From Planctomycetota bacterium (lineage in GTDB: Bacteria; Planctomycetota; B15-G4): a stretch of DNA of 64,000 nt. The stretch covers positions 1 through 64,000 of the forward strand of contig JAJDEP010000019.1 of assembly GCA_029259715.1 (NCBI GenBank). Reading direction: 5' to 3'. Every line of letters starts with the position of its first letter. Position 1 is the stretch's first letter. Below are positions 44,315 through 52,496 of the stretch, piece by piece. The position numbers and the translations under genes are program-made. The notes under the pieces were generated by a model, which was given only the letters and a program-made list of their open reading frames with translations, made no database searches and had not been told where the DNA came from.

Positions 44315-47300
44315 ATGATGTCCCTGCCCGTCCGGCACGCCCTCGCCGCCCTTGCGTTGCTGCCGTGTCTCGCGGTGATGCCGGCGTGTGGCGAGTCGGG
44401 CTCACCGAATGTGCCCGCCACGGCGCCGGCCACCGCGCCCGCCGCGGAGCCCGCCACCGCAACCGGCGCAACGTCCCGAGACGCAGACCGCTCTCCAGCA
44501 CCGGATACTGGGTCCGCCGACCCCCGCGTGGCCGTCTCCCTTGATGGCGAATGGGACCTGCTGCTCGATCCCGAGAATGCGGGCCGCGACGCCGGCTGGC
44601 AGAACGGTGGCCACGGCGCGTGGGAGCGCGCGCTCACCGTCGCCGTGCCGGGACCCTTCGAGCTCCTGCCCGAGACGTCCGGCTACGACGGCGTGGTCTG
44701 GTACCGCACGCCCCTTCCCCCGGCACCGACGCTGCCCGACGGCGGCGGCGTGCTCCAACTCGCCTTCGACGGCGCCAACGACCGCGCCGACGTCTGGCTC
44801 GGCGGCCGGCACCTCGGACGCCACGACGGCTCCGACATCCCCTTCCGCTTCACCCTCGAGCGCGAGGCCCTGCCACCCGACGCCGCCTTGGTCGTGCGCA
44901 TCGTCGATCCCGGCGACACTCCCGTCGACGGCCTGCGCCTCGGCGCCCGGCCCCATGCCAAGGAGTCGTGGTACGTCAACTACGGCGGGCTCACCGGCTC
45001 GGTGCGGCTGCTCGCCGTGCCGCCGGTGGAGCTGCTGCGTCACACGACGACGCTCCCCGCCGAGGGCGGCGGCGCCTCGATCATGGCGCTCACCCTGCAG
45101 AACCACACCGACGCGCCCCGCCCGGTCTCCGTCACGCTGAGCTTCGCGCCGCCCGGCATCGAACCCGGCACGGATCCGAACCTGATCCTCGAGACGTCAC
45201 TCGACAGATCCTTGGCGCCCGGCGAGACCACGCTCACCTTCCCCGTGCTCATCGACACCACGCCGCGCTGGAGCCCGCAGACTCCCGTGCTCGCCACCGT
45301 GGCCGTGACCATCGCTGATGGCACACGCCGCGACCGCTGGCTCCGGCGCTACGGTCTGCGCCGCTTCGCGGTGAACGGGAGTCACTTCGAACTCAACGGC
45401 GAGCCGCTCTACCTCAAGGGCGTGCTGTTCCAGCCCTACTGGCCGCGCACCCTCAGCCACCCGCCCACCCCCGACTTCCTGCGCCGCGAACTGCAGGCCA
45501 TCAAGGACGCCGGCTTCAACCTGGTGCGCGCGCACATCCGCACGCTTCCCCTGCTGTATGAGGCCTGTGACGAGATCGGCCTGCTCGTCCACGCCGAGCC
45601 CACGCTCGGTTGGATCACCCACTTCGACGCCACCACCCGTCCCGCCGTCGACGCCGCCATCGAGCAACTCGCCCGCGACGTGGCCGGTCACCCTTCCGTC
45701 GTCATGGTCGGCCTGCTCAACGAGCTGTCCGGCGAGATCCACCGCGGTCGCACAGAGCTCATGCAGCAGGCCCACGCCCTCATGCCGCAGATGCTGCTGC
45801 TCGAAGACTCGGGCAGCTGGACCGGCACCTCCCACTACTGGAACCCCGGCGCGGCGGCCCCCGTGCCCTTCGACGACCTGCACATCTACCGCGCCTGGCC
45901 CTGGGACGACGGCGACCTGCGCTACGTGCGCTCCCTCGGCGAGGACCACGACCGCCTCGTCTTCGTGAGCGAATACGGCTACGGCGGCATCGCGCGGCTG
46001 TTCGCCAACGTGCGCGGCTTCGGTGACGAGCTGTGGTTGGAGGACGCGCAAGAGCACGTGCGGCAGCTGGAGGAGGCCCGGGCGGGCATCGCACCGACTG
46101 ATCGCCTCGCGATCCTGTTCCGCGGCGAACCGGATGAGCGCTTGCGGGCACTGATCGACATCGGCCTCGAGAACCAGGCCGCGGCCGCCCGCTACATGAC
46201 CTCGGCGATCCGCAGCAACGCCAGGGTCGCCGGCGATGTCTACACCCAATGGCGTGACGTCATGTGGGAGGACGGCGCGGGCCTCGTCGATGTCTGGGGC
46301 ACACCCAAGCCGGCCCTCGACGTGATGCGCGCGCTCAACGAATCCGATGACCGGCCGAGCGATCCGAGTGAGGAGGTCCGTCCCCTCGGCCCGTTCGCCC
46401 GCAACACCTGGGGGCAGACCCCGGCGGCCGGCAAGATGGGCCTGCTCGATGCCATCGCTCTCGACGACGAGACTCGCGAAGCCCTCCGCAGTTCGCTGTT
46501 CTTCGACGAAGCCGCCTACCAGGAGCGGCTCATCGAGGTGCGACACGACCTCCAGCTGCCCGGCGGTGCGTTGGAGGAGCCGGACGATGCCGACGAGTTC
46601 GACGTCGTCTCCGCAGGCCACCTGGTCAACTTCATGTATCCGCGCCTGGCTGTCGTCGGACGACGGGGAGCTTGGTGGAGCCCGTCGGAGATCGAGACGA
46701 CCCTCTCCCTCCTGCGCTGGGTGCACGCGGGTGGCACCGCGATCCTGCTCGCCCCGCCCGACGCGGGGCGCCCCCAGGACGTGGACTTCTTCGGGTACGC
46801 CTCCTTCGGCACCGTCGCCGACCTGCCCTTCGAGGCGCACATGCGCTCGGCACGCGGCCACTTCGTCGGCACGCACATGATCCTGGATCGGGAAATGGCC
46901 GGTTTCGTCGGCTTTTATGCCGAAGAGCCCCTCGTACCGCTGGGCCCACGTCTGTCTGCATTGCGTCCCGATCACGTGCTCGACGTGCGCGGATTCGACG
47001 GGACGATGAGCCGCGCGGACTGCTTCGACGGCTACGGGCGCCCCGTCGGCAGCGCCCTCCAGGCGGTGTTCTTCGGGGAGGGGATCCTCCTGCTCAACAC
47101 GCTGCCCCTCGACGATCTGACCCCGGAAGAGCTCGAACGCGCCCTCCAAGCCATCGTCGTGTCCGCCCTCGATCCGACCTATTGGATCTTGCCCATGATG
47201 GACGCCGAGGAAAACCAGGGCTACCCCACCCCGCCACCCCCGCGCCCTCCCGTCACCGTCCCCGCCGAGTACAAGCAGCGCATCGGCGAGCTCATCTGGC

Positions 47301-47818
47301 AGCACAAGAACTACTTCGGGCTGGCCGAGCGGCTCGCCTACCAGAACTTCAACGGCAGCCGGCCGGTGCGGCGCGAGCTCGACGACCTACAGGCCGTCAT
47401 CGACAACAAGAACGCCGGCCTCGCCGACATCATCGCCGGCGACTACGAGCAGGGCATCGCGCGGCTCGAGCGCATCGAGGACGGCCCGCTCGGCGGCGAG
47501 CGCGAGGCCTTCGCGCGCACCGAGCTGCGCGTCACCACCAAGTACGCCGACTGGGGCGGGCGGCCCGAGCTGCCCGTGCGCCTGCGCATCGGGGAGCTGC
47601 ACGGCAAGGCCCTGGTGGCCATGCGCGACGGTGACCTACCGCGGGCGATCCGTCTGCTCGAAACAGCCGAACGCGTGATCGAGAACCTGCCGCCGTGGAC
47701 CGGCCCCCGCCGCGGCGATCGCGACGGCGACGGCATCCCCGACGAAGACGATCCCGATTTCGTCGGCGACGAGGGCGACGACGACTCCACCGGCCAGGGC
47801 CTGCCCGGCGACCGCTGA
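44315..47818 (+). CDS. Glycoside hydrolase family 2-like lipoprotein
   Basis: The 1167-residue protein has a signal peptide ending in LAVMPACGES (lipobox cysteine at about residue 25) and a Pro/Ala/Thr linker (about 32-50). The GH2 order follows: jelly-roll sugar-binding domain (about 70-215), immunoglobulin-like domain (about 215-345) and TIM barrel (about 345-660). The expected acid/base is E470 in VGLLNELSGE and the nucleophile E553 in FVSEYGYGG. Residues about 690-1000 form an extra domain I cannot name. A helical part with HKNYFGLAERLAYQNFNG comes next, and the tail is a DRDGDGIPDEDDPDF calcium-type motif. The sugar substrate is unknown. Confidence 0.88.
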   Translation: MMSLPVRHALAALALLPCLAVMPACGESGSPNVPATAPATAPAAEPATATGATSRDADRSPAPDTGSADPRVAVSLDGEWDLLLDPENAGRDAGWQNGGHGAWERALTVAVPGPFELLPETSGYDGVVWYRTPLPPAPTLPDGGGVLQLAFDGANDRADVWLGGRHLGRHDGSDIPFRFTLEREALPPDAALVVRIVDPGDTPVDGLRLGARPHAKESWYVNYGGLTGSVRLLAVPPVELLRHTTTLPAEGGGASIMALTLQNHTDAPRPVSVTLSFAPPGIEPGTDPNLILETSLDRSLAPGETTLTFPVLIDTTPRWSPQTPVLATVAVTIADGTRRDRWLRRYGLRRFAVNGSHFELNGEPLYLKGVLFQPYWPRTLSHPPTPDFLRRELQAIKDAGFNLVRAHIRTLPLLYEACDEIGLLVHAEPTLGWITHFDATTRPAVDAAIEQLARDVAGHPSVVMVGLLNELSGEIHRGRTELMQQAHALMPQMLLLEDSGSWTGTSHYWNPGAAAPVPFDDLHIYRAWPWDDGDLRYVRSLGEDHDRLVFVSEYGYGGIARLFANVRGFGDELWLEDAQEHVRQLEEARAGIAPTDRLAILFRGEPDERLRALIDIGLENQAAAARYMTSAIRSNARVAGDVYTQWRDVMWEDGAGLVDVWGTPKPALDVMRALNESDDRPSDPSEEVRPLGPFARNTWGQTPAAGKMGLLDAIALDDETREALRSSLFFDEAAYQERLIEVRHDLQLPGGALEEPDDADEFDVVSAGHLVNFMYPRLAVVGRRGAWWSPSEIETTLSLLRWVHAGGTAILLAPPDAGRPQDVDFFGYASFGTVADLPFEAHMRSARGHFVGTHMILDREMAGFVGFYAEEPLVPLGPRLSALRPDHVLDVRGFDGTMSRADCFDGYGRPVGSALQAVFFGEGILLLNTLPLDDLTPEELERALQAIVVSALDPTYWILPMMDAEENQGYPTPPPPRPPVTVPAEYKQRIGELIWQHKNYFGLAERLAYQNFNGSRPVRRELDDLQAVIDNKNAGLADIIAGDYEQGIARLERIEDGPLGGEREAFARTELRVTTKYADWGGRPELPVRLRIGELHGKALVAMRDGDLPRAIRLLETAERVIENLPPWTGPRRGDRDGDGIPDEDDPDFVGDEGDDDSTGQGLPGDR

Positions 47819-47900
47819 GGGCGATGGTGAGGCTCCTCGCCTTGGAACGACGCACGCCCTTGCGACGCTTCGATCGCTGGGGTCGTTCCCGCGCCCCCGC

Positions 47901-48995
47901 TTACCTCGCCGTAGCGATGCGCAGCGCCGTGGTCTTGATGTAGAGCACCACCTCGCGGCCCGGCTCGAGCCCCAGGCCGGCCACCGCGTCGGCGGTGAGC
48001 GAGACGAACAACATCACGCCCACGTCGACCACGGCGAGGCGGCCGTCGTCCACCTCGTGGATGGCAACGATCTTTCCGTCGAGAGCATTGCAGGCGGAGA
48101 GATCGTCGTGGCGCGAGAGGCCCACGATGACCTCGCCGGCGGCGAGGCGCACGGTCACCGGCTCGCCCGGCCGCAGGTCGTGGGCTGCCACTGACAGGAC
48201 TGCGCTGCCGATGTGCACCGAATGTCCGTCGTCGCCCGCGGTGCCGGCCAGCAGGTTCTCGGCTTCCTCGTCGCGCAGCGACGACACGGTGGCGCGGTGC
48301 GGCAGCACGTCGAGGGGCGCGCCTTGCTCGACCACCTTGCCACCCTCGATCACGACGACGTGGTCCGCGAGCAGCGCCGCCTCGGACATGCGGTGGGTCA
48401 CGATGAGCGTGGGCACCCGGGAGTTGCGGATCAGCCCGTGCAGCCAGGGCAGGATGCGCTCACGGGTTCCTTCGTCGAGACTGCCGAGGGGTTCGTCGAG
48501 GAGCAGCAGGTCGGTGGCCGCGGCGAGGGCTCGGGCCAGGGCCACGCGGCGGGCCTCGCCGCCCGAGAGTTGGTCGGCGGGACGATCGAGCAGCGCGGTG
48601 ATGCCGAGAGCGGCGGCGCAGGCGTCGACGTCCGGCGTGCCCGTGCGCCCGCCCCGCTCGACGGGGAAGCGCAGGTTGCGACGCACGGTCAGGTGCGGGA
48701 ACAGCCGCGCCTCCTGGAACGCGAGGCCGATGCCCCGCGCCTCGGGAGGCAAGTTCACGCCGGCGGCCCGGCTGTCCGGTGTGCGGTCGTCCAATGTGCG
48801 CCCGGCGACGGTGATGCGCGCCTCGTCGACATCGATGAGCCCGGTGAGGGCCGCGAGCAGGGTCGACTTGCCCGCGCCCGACGGACCCACGATGGCCGTG
48901 CAACCGGGGCCGAGGAACAGATCGACGTCGAGGCGGCCCGCCACGCGCACGCGCAGCTCGAGGGTGTGCTCAGCGTTCACGTGTGCAGCACTCAT
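47901..48995 (-). CDS. modC: Molybdate ABC transporter ATP-binding protein
   Basis: This 364-residue ATPase energises molybdate uptake. It shows Walker A (GPSGAGKST), the ABC signature (LSGGEARR), Walker B (LLLLDEPLGSLD) and the switch histidine (VTHRMSE). The C-terminal ~75 residues form a molybdate-binding TOBE/MOP domain (with LSRHDDLSACNALDGKIVAI). The ATG at 48995 overlaps the modB stop (ATGA). The convergent glycoside hydrolase gene ends 82 nt away. Confidence 0.95.
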   Translation of the reverse strand: MSAAHVNAEHTLELRVRVAGRLDVDLFLGPGCTAIVGPSGAGKSTLLAALTGLIDVDEARITVAGRTLDDRTPDSRAAGVNLPPEARGIGLAFQEARLFPHLTVRRNLRFPVERGGRTGTPDVDACAAALGITALLDRPADQLSGGEARRVALARALAAATDLLLLDEPLGSLDEGTRERILPWLHGLIRNSRVPTLIVTHRMSEAALLADHVVVIEGGKVVEQGAPLDVLPHRATVSSLRDEEAENLLAGTAGDDGHSVHIGSAVLSVAAHDLRPGEPVTVRLAAGEVIVGLSRHDDLSACNALDGKIVAIHEVDDGRLAVVDVGVMLFVSLTADAVAGLGLEPGREVVLYIKTTALRIATAR

Positions 48996-49651
48996 ACGCG
49001 TCGCCCCCGACGCACGAGCCATTCGCTCGCGAACATGGCCGCCGCGGCCACCGCCACGAGGGCCACCACGAGCGGCACCGCGCGCGACGGGTCGCCCGAT
49101 TGCAGTTCGCGCCACACCGCCACCGGCGCCGTAACCCGTCCGCCGGGCAGCGTGCCGGCCACCACCAACGTCGCACCGAACTCACCCAGCGCCCGCGCGA
49201 AGGCCAGCACCACGGCGGCGAGCACGCCGTGGCGGCACAGGGGCAACGTCACCGCCGTGAAGGTCGTCCAGCGCCCGGCGCCGAGGCTGCGCGCCGCCTG
49301 TTCGAGGCCGGGGTCCACGCCCTCGAAGGCCACGCGCAAGGTGCGCACCAGCAGCGGGAAGGACACCACCGCCGCCGCCAACGTCGCGGCCAGCGGCGTG
49401 AACAACAGCTCGAGCCCGAAGGCGTCGTGGAGCCAGCCGCCGAACGCCGTGCGCCGTCCGAGCAGCATCAGCAGCAGGTAGCCGGTCACCACCGGCGGCA
49501 GCACCAGCGGCATGGCCACCAGCGTCTCGACCACGGCCTTGCCCGCGAAGTGGCGGCGCGCGAGCCACCATGCCAGGGCGACGGCGGGCAGCAGACCCAG
49601 CGCCACCGCGCCGAGGGCGATGACCACGCTTGTGACGATGGCGTCGCTCAC
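48992..49651 (-). CDS. modB: Molybdate ABC transporter permease
   Basis: This 219-residue inner-membrane permease has five to six predicted helices. MPLVLPPVVTGYLLLMLLG is a strong ModB motif, and the EAA loop that contacts the ATPase is visible as EQAARSLGAGRWTTF. ATGA overlaps link it to modA and modC on both sides, so the three genes are one operon. Confidence 0.95.
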   Translation of the reverse strand: MSDAIVTSVVIALGAVALGLLPAVALAWWLARRHFAGKAVVETLVAMPLVLPPVVTGYLLLMLLGRRTAFGGWLHDAFGLELLFTPLAATLAAAVVSFPLLVRTLRVAFEGVDPGLEQAARSLGAGRWTTFTAVTLPLCRHGVLAAVVLAFARALGEFGATLVVAGTLPGGRVTAPVAVWRELQSGDPSRAVPLVVALVAVAAAAMFASEWLVRRGRRV

Positions 49652-50529
49652 CGCCCGGCCTCGCCGGCCGGCCCCGCCTCGTCCGCACCCGTCGCCTTGT
49701 CGGCAGACCCCGCCTCGCCCGTGGGCGCCCCGTCGTCGGAGCGCGCGTCACCCGGAAGGAAACCGTGCCGCGCGAAGACGGCAGCGGCGGCCGGGCCCCC
49801 GATCACGTCGCGTAGCGCGGACGCAGTGGCCCGCCGCCCCGACCGCGCCACCACGTGGGCTTCGTAGGGAGCCGACGCCCCCTCGAGGGGAAAGGCCAGC
49901 GCCAGGTCCGGAAGGGCCTCGACGTCCGTGGCGTAGCAGACCACGGCCTCCACCTCACCCACCGCCACCCAGGTGCAGGCGGCGCGCACGTCGGCGGCCC
50001 AGACGCAGCGCGACTGCAAAGCGTCCCAGGCACCCTGCGCCTGCAGGGCGGCCCGGGCGTGTCGGCCGGCCGGCGCCGTCACCGGGTCGGCGAGGGCCAA
50101 CGAGCTCATCGCCGGGTCCGCGAGCAGGTCGTCGAGGTCCGCCGGACGGTCGGCCGCCTCGGCGTGCACGGCCACGACCAGCCGGTTGCGGGCGACCACC
50201 ACGCCCCCGCCCGGTTCGGGCAGGGCGGCCAGCTCGTCGCGGTCCAGGTGCCGCGCCATGATCAGCAGGTCGACCGGCGCGCCCGAGCGCTGTTGCTGCA
50301 GCAGCACCTCCGAGCCCGCCAGGTGCAGGTCGAAGGGCGGCGTTCCGGGCAGGGCCGCGATCTCGGACAGAACGTCCCGCAGGCTGGCGGCCGCGAAAAC
50401 GGCGACGTTGTCCCCGCCGTCCAGGCGCCCGCAGGCGCCCGCCGGCACGAGCACGGCGACGAGCAGGGCCGCGGCGACGCCGCGCGCGCCCCGGATCCAC
50501 CGCCCGCCCGACGCGCCTTTCGCCTTCAT
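49648..50529 (-). CDS. modA: Molybdate-binding periplasmic protein
   Basis: This 293-residue substrate-binding protein starts at 50529, with a signal peptide ending in VLVPAGACGR (likely lipidated cysteine). Typical ModA segments are NVAVFAAASLRDVLSEIAAL, AGSEVLLQQQRSGAPVDLLI and VVCYATDVEALPD. The tail is an Ala/Gly/Glu-rich stretch of about 30 residues. An in-frame ATG at 50550 would add 7 residues. It is divergent from ribH across 82 nt, and I see no molybdenum-cofactor riboswitch there. Confidence 0.94.
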   Translation of the reverse strand: MKAKGASGGRWIRGARGVAAALLVAVLVPAGACGRLDGGDNVAVFAAASLRDVLSEIAALPGTPPFDLHLAGSEVLLQQQRSGAPVDLLIMARHLDRDELAALPEPGGGVVVARNRLVVAVHAEAADRPADLDDLLADPAMSSLALADPVTAPAGRHARAALQAQGAWDALQSRCVWAADVRAACTWVAVGEVEAVVCYATDVEALPDLALAFPLEGASAPYEAHVVARSGRRATASALRDVIGGPAAAAVFARHGFLPGDARSDDGAPTGEAGSADKATGADEAGPAGEAGR

Positions 50530-50611
50530 GGCGGCCCCCCTTGCTCTCATGGCGGCAGAGGATACCGGACGCTAGGATGAGCCGTTCGTTCCTTGGCTCA
50601 CCGAGACCGTC

Positions 50612-51178
50612 GTGCAAGAGATCAGAGGCTCCCTCGAAGGTGCAGGCCTGCGCGTGGCGGTCGTCGTCAGCCGCTACAACGAGACCATCACCAAGGGTCT
50701 GCTGCAGGGCGCCCTCGACACGCTCACCGAGTGCCACGTCCACACCGACGACGTCACCGTGGTGCACGTGCCCGGCGCCCTCGAGCTGCCGCTCATGTGC
50801 AGCCTCATGACCGGCTCGGGCGAATACGACGCCGTCATCGCCCTGGGCGCGGTGATCAAGGGCGAGACCGACCACTACGAGTTCGTCTGCGCCGAGGTCA
50901 CCCGGGGCTGCGGGCTCACCAGCCTCGACTTCGGCGTGCCGGTGGCCTTCGGCGTGCTCACCTGCGCCACCCTGGCCCAGGCCCGCGACCGCGCCACCAC
51001 CCCGGCCAAGAACAAGGGCTGCGAGGCGGCCCGCACGGCCATCGAGATGGCCAACGTCGTGCGCTACTGGGACGCCCTGATCCCCGACGACGAGTTGGAA
51101 GACGGCGAACTCGAGGACGACGAGGTCGGGGACGACGAAGTCGAGTACGAGGACGACGACCAGGAAACCACGCGGTGA
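50612..51178 (+). CDS. ribH: 6,7-dimethyl-8-ribityllumazine synthase with acidic tail
   Basis: This enzyme makes the lumazine precursor of riboflavin. The 188 residues start at GTG. VVVSRYNETITKGLLQGALD and ALGAVIKGETDHYEFVCAEV are family motifs, with the catalytic histidine at H88. The family end is near residue 157. It is followed by about 30 residues rich in Asp/Glu (DDELEDGELEDDEVGDDEVE), which typical homologues lack. The stop overlaps the nusB GTG (GTGA). Pairing of ribH with nusB is common. Confidence 0.97.
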   Translation: MQEIRGSLEGAGLRVAVVVSRYNETITKGLLQGALDTLTECHVHTDDVTVVHVPGALELPLMCSLMTGSGEYDAVIALGAVIKGETDHYEFVCAEVTRGCGLTSLDFGVPVAFGVLTCATLAQARDRATTPAKNKGCEAARTAIEMANVVRYWDALIPDDELEDGELEDDEVGDDEVEYEDDDQETTR

Positions 51179-51597
51179 TCGGCGGCCGCACCCGTTCCCG
51201 GCAGGTGGCCCTGCAGGTGCTCTTCAGCCTCGACTTCCGCGAGGGCGAGACGCACCTGAAGTTCGATGCCGTCACCCTGGAGGACGCCGAGGGCAGCGAA
51301 GAGGTCAAGGCCTTCGCCCAGGTCCTGGTAGAAGGCGTGCTCTCGGATCTCGCGCGCATCGACCCGCTCATCCGCGACGCGGCCGACAACTGGGAGATGG
51401 GGCGCATCGCCGCGGTCGACCGCAACATCCTGCGCCTGGCCGTGCACGAGCTGCTGACGGGCGGCGAGGTGCCGCCGGCCGTGGCCATCGACGAGGCCAT
51501 CGAGCTCGCCAAGCGCTTCGGCGGTGCGGGCTCCGGCGCCTTCGTCAACGGCATCCTCGACCGCGTGCGCAAGGAGCTGGGAGTCGGGGCGTCATGA
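51175..51597 (+). CDS. nusB: Transcription antitermination factor NusB
   Basis: This 140-residue helical protein binds boxA RNA with NusE/S10 in rRNA antitermination. The N-terminus TRSRQVALQVLFSLDFREG and the C-terminal PAVAIDEAIELAKRFGGAGS, then GAFVNGILDR, are diagnostic. The GTG start at 51175 overlaps the ribH stop by GTGA, and its stop overlaps ftsY by ATGA. A boxA-like element precedes the 16S gene at 571-584. Confidence 0.97.
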   Translation: MIGGRTRSRQVALQVLFSLDFREGETHLKFDAVTLEDAEGSEEVKAFAQVLVEGVLSDLARIDPLIRDAADNWEMGRIAAVDRNILRLAVHELLTGGEVPPAVAIDEAIELAKRFGGAGSGAFVNGILDRVRKELGVGAS

Positions 51598-52496
51598 TCG
51601 GCAAGTTGTTCAGGGGCCTGGCGCGCACCCGCGACGCGCTGCTCGGCGGCATGCGCAAGCTGCTCGGCCGCGGCGCCCTCGACGACGAGACCCTCGACCG
51701 CATCGAGGAGCTGCTCTACACCTCCGACCTCGGACCGGCGGCGGCCGACCTCGTCGAGGCCATCCGCGCCGCCTACAAATCGGGCGAGCTGAAGGACGGC
51801 GAGCAGGTCGAGCCCTTCGTGCGCGCCCAGCTGCTCGAGCAGATGGGCGGCGTCAGCGAACGCCCGGCCATGACGGCGCGTCCCCACGTGATGCTCGTGG
51901 TGGGCGTGAACGGCTCGGGCAAGACCACCTCCATCGCCAAGCTCGCGCACCTGCTCAAGGGCGAGGGCAAGCGCGTCATGCTCGCGGCCTGCGACACCTT
52001 CCGGGCCGCCGCCGTCGAGCAGCTGACCATCTGGGCCGAGCGCCTCGACGTGCCCATCATCAAGAGCGAGCACGGCGCCAACCCCTCGGGCCTGGCCTTC
52101 GACGCCGCCGAGGCTGCCGTGAAGGCGGACGTCGACGTGCTGCTGGTCGACACCGCCGGCCGCCTGCACACCCAGAAGAACCTGATGGAGGAGCTGACCA
52201 AGATCTCGCGGGTCCTGGGCAAGCGCATCCCCGGCGCGCCCCACGAGGTGTTGCTGATCCTCGACGGCACCACGGGACAGAACGCCATCGCCCAGGCCCA
52301 CCAGTTCCAGGCGGCGGCGCAGGTCAGCGGGCTGCTGGTGAGCAAGCTCGACGGCACGGCCCGGGGCGGCGCGGTGGTCTCCATCCGCAACCAGCTCGGC
52401 CTGCCGGTGCACTACGTGGGCCTCGGCGAGACGGTGGAGGACCTGCAACGCTTCGACCCCGAAGCGTTCGTGGACGCCCTCTTCGAAACCGAGTGA
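51594..52496 (+). CDS. ftsY: Signal recognition particle receptor FtsY
   Basis: This 300-residue GTPase receives the SRP-ribosome complex at the membrane. It has the NG domains and almost no acidic A domain. G1 is GVNGSGKTTSIAKLA, G3 is DTAGRLHTQKNL, and SKLDGTARGG contains the G4 region. Its length is typical of the short forms. ATGA and GTGA overlaps tie it to nusB and to the O-antigen-ligase-like gene. Confidence 0.98.
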   Translation: MIGKLFRGLARTRDALLGGMRKLLGRGALDDETLDRIEELLYTSDLGPAAADLVEAIRAAYKSGELKDGEQVEPFVRAQLLEQMGGVSERPAMTARPHVMLVVGVNGSGKTTSIAKLAHLLKGEGKRVMLAACDTFRAAAVEQLTIWAERLDVPIIKSEHGANPSGLAFDAAEAAVKADVDVLLVDTAGRLHTQKNLMEELTKISRVLGKRIPGAPHEVLLILDGTTGQNAIAQAHQFQAAAQVSGLLVSKLDGTARGGAVVSIRNQLGLPVHYVGLGETVEDLQRFDPEAFVDALFETE

